Assembly: GCA_903887415.1 (NCBI GenBank)
Contig: CAISPO010000038.1
Location: 1-64,000, forward strand
Reading direction: 5' to 3'
DNA from: an uncultured Bacteroidota bacterium
GTDB taxonomy: Bacteria > Bacteroidota > Bacteroidia > Chitinophagales > Chitinophagaceae
Length of the DNA: 64,000 bases
Part shown: in pieces, positions 1-9,395 of the stretch
Numbering within the stretch: the first letter of the stretch is position 1
Layout of the letters: every line of letters begins with the position of its first letter
Program-made: the position numbers and the translations under genes
The notes under the pieces: model-generated
Databases searched by the model: none
Told to the model about the DNA's origin: nothing
The model's input: only the letters and a program-made list of their open reading frames with translations

Positions 1-139
1 ATTAAATCCAGAATTTGGCGCAGTAACGGTTTGTTATTATTTTTACTACGTTTGAATAGCCCCATATTTTTGTGTTTTGGTCGTTCTTAACCAAAGGTAT
101 GGCCGCTATTCAGGCAAAAAAGTTTCGGATAGTTGTGAA

Positions 140-2416
140 ATGATTGCTATGAAATGGATAATAAAACTCCTGCTGATATTATTTGCCGTTTTTGAATGCG
201 GAGACTTGTATGCGCAGAAGAAGCAGGAGGAGCTCATTGATTCTATGTTGGCAGTAATGCCAAAACAAAAAGAAGATACTAATAAAGTAAAGTTGCTAAA
301 GGAAATAATATCAGGTTATTACAAATCAGACTTTGCTGTTGGCATTAAATACGCAACACAGGGATTGCAGCTGGCCGAAAAATTAAATTGGAAAAAAGGA
401 ATTGCAACGATGAATTATTGCCTTGGCTTTGGGTATCAAAATAAATCAGATTTTTCGCAGGCGTTAGCTTATTACGCAAAAGGATTGAAAATATTCGAAG
501 AGGCCGGCGATAAAGGGGGTATAGCAGATGGTAATGCCAATCTTGGCAATGTTTATAACAATCTGAACGAGGATACGAGAGCGCTTGAGTATTATGATAA
601 AGCATTAAAAACTGATGAGGAGATCGGGAATAAAAAAGGGATTGCCTCTATAACCGGTAATATTGGGCATCTTCACCAAAAACACGGTAAAATCACCGAA
701 GCCATGACCTGCTATTTGAAAGCCTTAGCTATAGATGAAGAAGAGGGCAATAAACCGGGGGAAGCTTTGATCAATGGCAATATTGGCAATATTTATCTTG
801 GCCAGTGCAATTACCCAAAGGCATTGGAATACTTTTATAAAGTCTTAAAGACCGGGGAAGAAACTGGAGATAAAGGCTGCACTGCAAGAGGGGCTAGTTG
901 CCTCGCTAATGTTTATGAATCCGAAAACGACGATCCAAAAGCGCTGGAATATGATTTTAAATCTCTGAAATTATACGAAGAGCTAGGAAACAAAACTAAG
1001 ATCGCATTAGTTACTGGTAATATCGGTGTTATTTATGAAGACCAAAAGGATTATCCTAAAGCATTGGATTATTACTTCAAAGCTTTGGCGCTTTATCAGG
1101 CCCTTGATGAAAAACCAGGCTTGGCGCGGACAACAGGCAACATTGGCAATATTTATATGCTCCAGAAAAATAACATTCTGGCGCTACAATATGAACTTGA
1201 GGCTCTAAGAATAGACGAAGAAATAAATGACAGGTACAATACTGCGGTGGAACTGCAATTTATTGGCACTGCTTACCTGGCGTTGGTTACAGACACACCG
1301 GCTCCTCCGGACAGGGGTACAGTCATTACTATTGCGAATGGGTCAAATTCCCTGCCCCATGTAGTAATACCTGCAGGCAAGGCTGCCCGCCTGGACAAAG
1401 CCATTGACTACCTGCAGAAAGGGTTGGTAACTGGTAAAGAAATGCACACCCCCAATGTTATGCAGGAGTTTTATAAAAACCTGGCAACAGCGTACAAATT
1501 GGCTGGTGATTATAAAAGATCGCTGGCAGCATATGAAAATTACATGGTTGTCAGGGATTCTATTTTCTCGAAAGAAAATGAAGACAAGTTACTTAAGACA
1601 ACTATGGAGTATGATTATGACAAAACGCATTTTGCCGATAGTATGCAGCGTATGGCATCTCAACAAAAAAAGGACGCTGAAGCGGCATTAAAATTCCGGC
1701 ACCAGCGCACCCTCACCTACTTTGGGCTGGGCGGTACACTGATTTTAGCGTGCCTTTCTTTTTTCATCGTTAAGGAACGCCGGAAATCTGAGAACTTACT
1801 GCTTAACATTTTACCATCTAAAGTAGCTGCAGAATTAAAAGAAAAAGGATATTCGGCGGCCAAGCATTTCAACAATGTAACCGTAATGTTCACTGATTTT
1901 GTCAGCTTCACCACTGCTAGTGAGCGTCTCGGCCCGCAGGAGTTAGTGGATGAACTCCATGCCTGTTTCAAAATTTTTGATGATATAATGGCCCGTAATC
2001 ACGTAGAAAAAATAAAGACCATAGGCGATGCTTACCTGGCGGTTAGCGGCCTGCCTGCAGCAGATGCTAACCATGCCGAAAATGTGGTAAATGCCGCCCT
2101 TGAGATCGCGGTATTCATGCACGACAGATATGCGAAAATGGGTGACAAGACTTTCCAGGTGCGGCTGGGCATACATAGCGGGAATGTGGTTGCCGGCATT
2201 GTAGGGATCAAGAAATTCGCCTACGATATATGGGGCGATACCGTGAATATTGCCGCGCGAATGGAGCAAAACAGCGAACCCGGAAAGATCAATATATCAG
2301 AATCGACCTACCACCTTGTAAAGGAAAAATTTGATTGCGAATATCGCGGCGAGATAGAGGCCAAAAACAAAGGGCATTTGAAAATGTATTTTGCAGGTGC
2401 CAAAAAGGTTGCCTGA
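140..2416 (+). CDS. TPR-repeat protein with C-terminal class III adenylate/guanylate cyclase domain
   Basis: ORF 77..2416; likely start at the MIAMKW.. signal peptide (140 or 149). Repeated ALEYY.KAL..DEE.GNK..A...GNIGN TPR units, TM segment LTYFGLGGTLILACLSFFIV, cyclase motifs VTVMFTDFVSFT, KTIGDAYLAVSGLP, YDIWGDTVNIAARME. Confidence 0.9.
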   Translation: MIAMKWIIKLLLILFAVFECGDLYAQKKQEELIDSMLAVMPKQKEDTNKVKLLKEIISGYYKSDFAVGIKYATQGLQLAEKLNWKKGIATMNYCLGFGYQNKSDFSQALAYYAKGLKIFEEAGDKGGIADGNANLGNVYNNLNEDTRALEYYDKALKTDEEIGNKKGIASITGNIGHLHQKHGKITEAMTCYLKALAIDEEEGNKPGEALINGNIGNIYLGQCNYPKALEYFYKVLKTGEETGDKGCTARGASCLANVYESENDDPKALEYDFKSLKLYEELGNKTKIALVTGNIGVIYEDQKDYPKALDYYFKALALYQALDEKPGLARTTGNIGNIYMLQKNNILALQYELEALRIDEEINDRYNTAVELQFIGTAYLALVTDTPAPPDRGTVITIANGSNSLPHVVIPAGKAARLDKAIDYLQKGLVTGKEMHTPNVMQEFYKNLATAYKLAGDYKRSLAAYENYMVVRDSIFSKENEDKLLKTTMEYDYDKTHFADSMQRMASQQKKDAEAALKFRHQRTLTYFGLGGTLILACLSFFIVKERRKSENLLLNILPSKVAAELKEKGYSAAKHFNNVTVMFTDFVSFTTASERLGPQELVDELHACFKIFDDIMARNHVEKIKTIGDAYLAVSGLPAADANHAENVVNAALEIAVFMHDRYAKMGDKTFQVRLGIHSGNVVAGIVGIKKFAYDIWGDTVNIAARMEQNSEPGKINISESTYHLVKEKFDCEYRGEIEAKNKGHLKMYFAGAKKVA

Positions 2417-2438
2417 TAAACGTGCTTCACAGCACATG

Positions 2439-2843
2439 TCACTTTTGGTATTTCTTATCATACCGCACAAAAAACGCTATCCATACAGACCTGGCCAAAC
2501 GCTGTATGGGCGGCTGCAGCAAGATAAGTAATGCGGCATTCAGCCCCAGCCACCACCATATTCTATTGTCGCGGACAGACATACCAACTGTGAACCACCA
2601 CAAAATAAACGTGATCCCGCTAAATAGAACAGTAAGCCCGTAGCTTACAAATCCAGTACCAAAATAGAAGCCTGTTTGCAATTCGAATTTCTGCCCGCAA
2701 ACCGGGCAGGCATCAGGCATTTGCATTGTGCTCCTGAGGTCGTAAGGGTTGGGGTTAGTAAACAAGTTGCCCTGCCTGCAGTGCGGGCATTTGTTGGCAG
2801 CTACGCTCCATAGCAGGCCGGGATGTGAATGTGCGGTAGTCAT
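2439..2843 (-). CDS. DUF983 family membrane protein
   Basis: ORF 2439..2864; NKCPHCRQGNLF and ACPVCGQKFELQTGFYFGTGFVSYG followed by TM segments, typical of DUF983. Confidence 0.8.
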   Translation of the reverse strand: MTTAHSHPGLLWSVAANKCPHCRQGNLFTNPNPYDLRSTMQMPDACPVCGQKFELQTGFYFGTGFVSYGLTVLFSGITFILWWFTVGMSVRDNRIWWWLGLNAALLILLQPPIQRLARSVWIAFFVRYDKKYQK

Positions 2844-2853
2844 AACATTTGTT

Positions 2854-3747
2854 TTAACCAGCATTGCCGGAAGCCTTTCTGAATTCTTCCGGCGTTAGCT
2901 GGGTGTTCTTTTTGAAAAATTTTGTAAAATGGGAATTATCGGAAAAGTTTAGTTGCAGCGCGACCTCTGATATACCCAGGCCTGCATTTATCAGCAGCCT
3001 TTTTGCCTCAAGCAGTATTCTGTCCCTTATCATTTCCCCCGCCGGCTTGCCCATGAGGTCTTTACATAGTGCGTTCAGGTGATTGGGGGTTATATACAGC
3101 ATGGCGGCATAATCTTTCGGCAATCTTTTTTCGGCATAATAACTATCTACCAGCTTTCTGAAGTTGGCCAATATCAGTTGGTTTTGTTGCGGTATGCGGG
3201 CTGGTACACTTGCCGGGCAAGCACGATGCACAATAATAAATAGCTCCATGAGGTACGCACGGATAAGATCAGGAGACAAAGCATCATTTCTTCTTTGTTC
3301 GGCAACGATCCTTCCAAGAATACCGTTTACCTCTTCGCGGGTTTTGCCGGTCAATTGGCACACGCTCTCCCCAGCTATTCCCTTGAAGAACGGATATTGC
3401 GCCAGATATACTTCATTGGATAGAAATGAACGAAACAGCTCATCTGAAAAATTGACCACAAATCCGTCAACGCTGCCCTTAAAATTCCAGCTATGCACCT
3501 GTCCGGGAATCATAAAATAGATCTGCCCCGCTTTCACATCAAATCGTTCAAAATCGATAGTGTGATAACCGCCGCCTTCTGTAAAAAATACAATGTGGTA
3601 GAATGAGTGCCGGTGCGGCAGGTGCAGGTTTGGATGAACCTTCAAATACGCTGCAAACGGATCGGCAATGATCTCATGAAGGGCCTCATCCTGCCCGCTT
3701 AGTGAGCATATATCAAAGACCGGAATTGTATTTTTCAATTGTTTCAT
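2854..3747 (-). CDS. AraC family transcriptional regulator with N-terminal cupin-like domain
   Basis: LHLPHRHSFYHIVFFTEGGGYHTIDF cupin segment; C-terminal HTH LGISEVALQLNFSDNSHFTKFFKKNTQLTPEEFRK. MKQLKNT start preferred. Confidence 0.9.
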   Translation of the reverse strand: MKQLKNTIPVFDICSLSGQDEALHEIIADPFAAYLKVHPNLHLPHRHSFYHIVFFTEGGGYHTIDFERFDVKAGQIYFMIPGQVHSWNFKGSVDGFVVNFSDELFRSFLSNEVYLAQYPFFKGIAGESVCQLTGKTREEVNGILGRIVAEQRRNDALSPDLIRAYLMELFIIVHRACPASVPARIPQQNQLILANFRKLVDSYYAEKRLPKDYAAMLYITPNHLNALCKDLMGKPAGEMIRDRILLEAKRLLINAGLGISEVALQLNFSDNSHFTKFFKKNTQLTPEEFRKASGNAG

Positions 3748-3821
3748 TACACAGCAAAGATACTGCGGACATGGACTTTGCAATGGTAAGAATCAAGGTA
3801 TTATTTGTACTTTTTACTGAT

Positions 3822-4990
3822 TCAGCTATTTTCTGTTTTACCGTCCTTAAACATCACCTTCTTCAGAAATTTTGAAACCGGCATTTCCACAACATGGTAA
3901 AAACACACGCTAAACAGGCACAACCCTACCATAACCACTGGCGGAAAAAGGCCTGAAAAACCATGAAAATAACCACCGTAGCGGCTAATAAGCAGTACGC
4001 CAATATTCTCATGTATCAGGTAGAGAAAATAAGACGCAACACCCACCTTATTTAATGCGCGGAAAATGCCATGCGCAAAAACGCCTGGATACTTGATGAA
4101 CAGGAAGAAAAATAAAAGCGCTCCTGCATAGACTAACGCCGCGGCATGCCCCTGCCACAATATACAGGCGCAAAAGCCCAGCAAAATGGTGGTAAACAGG
4201 CTCCCCAGGTAAGTTTTGTTGCTTTATGAACGAACACCTCATGCAGCAATACACCCGTTAAAAACCAAGGCATGTAAAAAGGTAAATTAAATACTGAGGC
4301 ACAGACTATATAAGCTGCTCTTACTGCGTCGGACAGGTGAACAGGAAGTTTACCGCTGTCCATGCTATACATCAGCAAATAGAGCAGGAAGAGGCCGGTG
4401 CCAATGAAAGAAAAATTTCTTGCAAACTTTGCCCTGTTTGAGAAATAGATGAGGCTGGCCAGGAAATAAAATTGCAGCTCCGGCCACAGCGACCAGTAAG
4501 AGCCACTGAGATAATGTCCTTGAATGTGTAACGGAGCAAGTATTCTGTTTAGCAGAACGGGCGGTAAAAAGGTAATCGAAACCAGGTAATTCAGCAGGCT
4601 GTGGCCCTGAATGAACAAATTATCCTTGTCCAGCAGCACCATCAGGAGCCTGGTAATAAGCGAGGCAAACACCATGGCTGGGAACAGGCGTATAAACCGC
4701 CTTTTCCAAAAGTCAGCAACTGTATTTGTGGCATGGAGCGTATAAGTGATCACAAAGCCGGAGATAATAAAAAAGAACTCCACCCCATATCTGCCCCACT
4801 GAAAGAAATTATATTTTGCCCCGAACGGATACAGGCTCGTGGTGTTTTCCGGCGGGTTCCATCTTGAATAATAATGAAACAGCATTACACTGAGTATGGC
4901 GATGAACCTGAAAAAATCGAGTGTATCTAGTCTTTTAGAATTGTTCAAGTGGGTGGATTGTGTTTGCAAAATAGAACATTGCAAGGGCAT
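3822..4990 (-). pseudogene. Acyltransferase family 3 (OafA/YrhL-like), split by an apparent frameshift
   Basis: ORFs 4133..4990 (LDTLDFFRFIAILSVMLFHYYSRW...GVEFFFIISGFVITYTL) and 3822..4184 (remaining TM helices) join if one G is added to the GGGG run (CCCC on +, 4203-4206). Confidence 0.75.
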
Positions 4991-5071
4991 TTTATATTTT
5001 CACACCAGTTGATTTTTATATAGCAAAACGGAGCTGCCTGTGGCATATCCGTTTTGCTACTATGAGCATCA

Positions 5072-8000
5072 TTATTCCTTCACAAACTTCCTTGTCTCCA
5101 CACCATTCACTTTTACGAAGTACAAACCACCAGCTAATTTTGATACATCAACCCGCACTTCATTAGCATTGTAAATGTTGCTGTAAACTTTTTGTCCAAA
5201 AAGATCCGTGATCGTTACCTGATTGATAATACTTGAGTAAGTAATAGTTAAGGATGAAGCTGCCGGGTTGGGAAATATGGTAAGAACGCCTGCTGTATTA
5301 TCAACAATATTTATCCCGGTTGAACATGGATCAACGGTTACCACTTCCGTGGCAACCGCAGTGCCGCAGCTATTGGTTAAGGAGTAGCTAATTGTAGATG
5401 TGCCTGCAGACAAGCCGCTGACCGTACCTGTAGTATTTACGGAGGCTACTGTAGTATTACTGCTGCTCCATGTTCCGCCCGCAGCGCCATCACTAAGGGC
5501 AGTTATTGAAGAAGTGCATACAGTATCTATGCCTGCGATGGTGCCCGCATCAGGTGCGGCATTCACAGTCACAATAGCTGTTGCCGCGGCTGTGCCGCAG
5601 CTATTGACAACGGTATAGGAGATCGTTGATGTACCAACGGCCACGCCGGTTACTACACCTGTGCTGCCTACTGTTGCAATACCTGTGCTTACACTGCTCC
5701 AGGCGCCACCACCAATGGCATCGGTTAAGTTTGTAGTTGCCGTTGGGCATACTAAGCCAACTCCGGTTATTGTTCCTGCCGATGGTGCTGCGCTAACAGT
5801 TACAATGGCTGTTGCTGCTGCTATGCCGCAACTATTACTTACGGTATAGGAGATTGTTGAAGTACCAACTGCCGCACCGGTTACTACACCTGTGCTGCCT
5901 ACTGTTGCAATACCTGTGCTTACACTGCTCCATGTGCCGCCGCCTGTAGCATCGGTTAAATTAGTAATGGCAGTAGGGCATACTAAATCCACTCCGGTTA
6001 TTGTTCCCGCAGATGGTGTTGCGCTAACAGTCATGATGGCTGTTGCTGCTGCCATACCGCAGCTATTACTCACGGTATAAGAAATTGTAGAAGTACCAAC
6101 AGTCACACCAGTCACAATACCTGTGCTGCCCACAGTAGCAATACCCGTGCTTACACTGCTCCATGTGCCGCCGCCTGTTGCATCAGTTAAGTTTGTTGTT
6201 GCGGTTGGGCATACTAAATCAACACCCGTTATTGTTCCAGCCGAAGGCGTAGTGCTCACAGTTACAATAGTTGTTGCTGCCGCGATACCGCAGCTATTGC
6301 TTACGGTATAAGAGATAATAGATGTACCAACGGCCACACCGGTTACTACTCCTGTGCTGCCTACTGTGGCAATACCTGTGCTTACACTGCTCCATGTGCC
6401 GCCGCCTGTAGCATCAGTTAAGTTTGTAGTTGCCGTTGGGCATACTAAGCCAACTCCGGTTATTGTTCCTGCCGAAGGCGTAGTGCTCACAGTTACAATA
6501 GTTGTTGCTGCCGCGATACCGCAGCTATTGCTTACGGTATAAGAGATAATAGATGTGCCAGCGGCTACACCTGTTACTACTCCTGTGCTGCCTACTGTTG
6601 CAATACCTGTGCTTACACTGCTCCAGGCGCCACCACCGGTAGCATCGGTTAAATTTGTAGTAGCGGTTGGGCATACTAAATCAACACCCGTTATTGTTCC
6701 AGCCGAAGGCGTAGTGCTCACAGTTACAATAGTTGTTGCTGCTGCCATACCGCAGCTATTACTCACGGTATAAGAAATGGTAGAAGTACCAACAGCCACA
6801 CCGGTCACAATACCTGTGCTGCCTACTGTCGCAATGCCTGTGCTTACACTGCTCCATGTGCCGCCGCCTGTAGCATCAGTTAAGTTTGTAGTAGTCGTGG
6901 TACATAGCGTACCGGTGCCAGTAATGCTGCCTGCTGCGGGAGCAACATTCACAGTTACAGTTCCTGTTACGGTAAATCCCGCAACAGTATAAGAGATAGT
7001 AGTTGTGCCAACAGTTGCACCGGTAATAGTGCCGGAAGAAGACCCTACTGTTGCCACGGCGGGATTGCTGCTTACCCATAAGCCGCCTGTTACCGGATCA
7101 CTGAGTGATGTTGTGGCCCCTACGCAGACACTGGTATTGTTAAGATTGACTACAACGGTATCTACCTTAGTAGTATATAGGGTACGGTCGATCAGTGTGA
7201 GCAGGAATATATAGCGGCCGGGCACTGTAAGATTTTGCGCTTCATTGATGCGCTCACCCTGCATAGAAAACGTTGGGTTCGCACCTGCGGGAGCTGATTT
7301 TACAGTCCACCAGTGTGTAATAATATCTCCATCCGGGTCGCTGGTAACGGCGGATAGCAGGCTGCTGTCAACAGGCAGCGACATTACGGCTGGTGTTGCC
7401 GAAACACTGGATATTACCGGGGTATCATTTACAGGGTACACAGGTATTGTTATGTTACGGATGCTAGGGCTGCCAACATGTGATGGATCTGTAACAGAAA
7501 GCTGAACCACGTAATTACCCGGCAGTGTCATGTTGTAAATATCCTGGACGTTTATAGAAATGTTTCTCAAAGCTGCAGTAGCCCCTATGGGTTGGCTAAT
7601 GATAGAATAACTATAAGTTAGCGCATCGCCTTCTATGTCAAACGCAAACCCATGTATTATTGACGTGTCAACAGGCAGGGTTACGATCGTTGGGTTCCTG
7701 CTTTGAAGTGCGGAAATAATTGGCGCCTGGTTGTTAGGGAATACCTCTACGGTAACACTCCTTTTGGTAGTATCGGTACTGCCATCTGCCATGTGTATCG
7801 TGAAAACATAGTTCCCCGCCACGGTCATACCGGTAGCAGTAGGTGCGGCAATGTTCGGATTAGAAAGCACAACCGCAGCCCCCGCAGGGAAACTGTCTAT
7901 TGTCCAGTGATAAGTGACTGTGCTTAGCTCAGGATCCAAACCGCTCGAAGTGAGCGCTACGCTGCTGGCTGGCAAATCCAGGTAGGTTGGCGTTGCTGCC

Positions 8001-9349
8001 CATGTTTCGGGAACGACGGGAAGATTTGCGGTGTGTGGATAGACCGTCATTATTGCCTGGTTTGCGAGCGGCAGGGTTAATGTACCAGAGCCGCCTACCG
8101 TATATACGCCAAACTCAGTATAAGGAGAGCCGCTGCCCAGCACCTGGCTTACCGCATAATTCCCCGCAGGCAGCCCGGCAATGGTAACAGTTGTAGCAAT
8201 GCTCGCCGCATTATTATTCAGTATCAGTGTGGTTATATTGCCTCCCTGGTTGAAAGCCAGGGACACTATGGCGGGTGTATCATTAGACACGGCGGCTATG
8301 CGCACAGCTCCAGGCCTTACATAGTGCATCAATTGCCGGAACGTCCAGTATTTAGCCCCGTGAGTGTACCAGGTGTTATTTGCATTTGGCACACAGTAAT
8401 CACCAATGGCATAGGCTTGCCAGTAAGATACGCCAGCCAGCGTAATATCGTTATAAACTTCACTTATCCCCTCGCCTTGCTCTTCTGTCTGGGCGCTGAT
8501 AATTCCTTTCAGGGTTGCGAGGCTATCTATATCATGGCGGTAAGGATCGTTTGTGCCGTATTTATGGAATGAAAGGCATTTAATATACGGCCATATACCG
8601 GGATCAAGCAGGCCGCTGTCAATGTATTGCCAGCTTTGCTGTGTGGATACACATTCGGGGTACTGGCACCAGGTATTGGTATATCCCGCAGCCTGTACCC
8701 TCGGCATTACGGTCTTGATCATATTGGCAACTAACAGTTCATAGAAAGCATTGCCATTGCCGGCCTCATTGCACATGGTTATATAATTCGGTATAAGGCC
8801 ATACTGGTTTTTAATGTGGTTCATGTAGCTGATATAGTATTCGGCATACTCTCCGGGGCTGTACCTGAGGAAAGCGGGAATATCACCGGTGCTGCCGCCA
8901 TAATACCAGGAAGGGCTCATGTAAAAAAGGAAGCTGTCACCATTACCAACAACTGCATTTCTCCACGGTACGATAAGATTGTTATAATAGTAGTCTATAG
9001 CGCCGCTGTCAAATGCGCTCTCTGTCACGGTATCCGGGCTGCCGTTATCATTGGTCCATTCCCAGGTGTGTTGCTGGCCATAGCTATGGGAATAATTACC
9101 CTGGTACATATCATCCCGCAAACCGGTGAACCCCACCCCGTTTACAGATTCATTGATATCCTGCGTGATCATGTAGGGCGGTGTTCCTTCAAACTGGGTG
9201 TTCTCACCTCCGGCGCCAACCCAGCCCTTTATGGTCTGGTATGTAACCGCACTGTTTACATGGACGGTATCTTGTGCCATTAGCCGCGTTGCTGATAACA
9301 GTGTAATAATTGCAAACAGAATTTTTTTCCTGGAGTATTTTACGATCAT
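5072..9349 (-). CDS. Secreted GH30-like glycoside hydrolase with PKD-like and tandem Ig-like (Big_2-type) repeats and T9SS type A C-terminal domain
   Basis: Signal peptide; YQTIKGWVGAGGENTQ...GFTGLRDDMY...ITMCNEAGNG catalytic-domain-like region; about seven Ig-like repeats; C-terminus LTIFPNPAASSLTITYSS...GLYFVKVNGVETRKFVKE. Confidence 0.75.
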   Translation of the reverse strand: MIVKYSRKKILFAIITLLSATRLMAQDTVHVNSAVTYQTIKGWVGAGGENTQFEGTPPYMITQDINESVNGVGFTGLRDDMYQGNYSHSYGQQHTWEWTNDNGSPDTVTESAFDSGAIDYYYNNLIVPWRNAVVGNGDSFLFYMSPSWYYGGSTGDIPAFLRYSPGEYAEYYISYMNHIKNQYGLIPNYITMCNEAGNGNAFYELLVANMIKTVMPRVQAAGYTNTWCQYPECVSTQQSWQYIDSGLLDPGIWPYIKCLSFHKYGTNDPYRHDIDSLATLKGIISAQTEEQGEGISEVYNDITLAGVSYWQAYAIGDYCVPNANNTWYTHGAKYWTFRQLMHYVRPGAVRIAAVSNDTPAIVSLAFNQGGNITTLILNNNAASIATTVTIAGLPAGNYAVSQVLGSGSPYTEFGVYTVGGSGTLTLPLANQAIMTVYPHTANLPVVPETWAATPTYLDLPASSVALTSSGLDPELSTVTYHWTIDSFPAGAAVVLSNPNIAAPTATGMTVAGNYVFTIHMADGSTDTTKRSVTVEVFPNNQAPIISALQSRNPTIVTLPVDTSIIHGFAFDIEGDALTYSYSIISQPIGATAALRNISINVQDIYNMTLPGNYVVQLSVTDPSHVGSPSIRNITIPVYPVNDTPVISSVSATPAVMSLPVDSSLLSAVTSDPDGDIITHWWTVKSAPAGANPTFSMQGERINEAQNLTVPGRYIFLLTLIDRTLYTTKVDTVVVNLNNTSVCVGATTSLSDPVTGGLWVSSNPAVATVGSSSGTITGATVGTTTISYTVAGFTVTGTVTVNVAPAAGSITGTGTLCTTTTTNLTDATGGGTWSSVSTGIATVGSTGIVTGVAVGTSTISYTVSNSCGMAAATTIVTVSTTPSAGTITGVDLVCPTATTNLTDATGGGAWSSVSTGIATVGSTGVVTGVAAGTSIISYTVSNSCGIAAATTIVTVSTTPSAGTITGVGLVCPTATTNLTDATGGGTWSSVSTGIATVGSTGVVTGVAVGTSIISYTVSNSCGIAAATTIVTVSTTPSAGTITGVDLVCPTATTNLTDATGGGTWSSVSTGIATVGSTGIVTGVTVGTSTISYTVSNSCGMAAATAIMTVSATPSAGTITGVDLVCPTAITNLTDATGGGTWSSVSTGIATVGSTGVVTGAAVGTSTISYTVSNSCGIAAATAIVTVSAAPSAGTITGVGLVCPTATTNLTDAIGGGAWSSVSTGIATVGSTGVVTGVAVGTSTISYTVVNSCGTAAATAIVTVNAAPDAGTIAGIDTVCTSSITALSDGAAGGTWSSSNTTVASVNTTGTVSGLSAGTSTISYSLTNSCGTAVATEVVTVDPCSTGINIVDNTAGVLTIFPNPAASSLTITYSSIINQVTITDLFGQKVYSNIYNANEVRVDVSKLAGGLYFVKVNGVETRKFVKE
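5340..7080 (-). repeat. In-frame tandem array of 77-aa (231-bp) Ig-like modules
   Basis: Units of the form PSAGTITGVDLVCPTATTNLTDATGGGTWSSVSTGIATVGSTGVVTGVAVGTSTISYTVSNSCGIAAATTIVTVST; antisense artefact ORFs recur exactly every 231 bp (5661, 5892, 6123, 6354). Confidence 0.9.
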
Positions 9350-9395
9350 AAAAGTGGATTAACTGACTATGTGTGTGAATTGATTGCTTAAGGTG

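Noticed and set aside
5400-6992. Series of + strand ORFs of 62-72 aa spaced 231 bp apart
   Set aside because: They are antisense shadows of the 77-aa Ig repeat array in the minus-strand gene.
5340-7080. Regular direct repeats that might suggest a CRISPR array
   Set aside because: Period is 231 bp, fully in frame and coding; no short repeat/unique spacer pattern.
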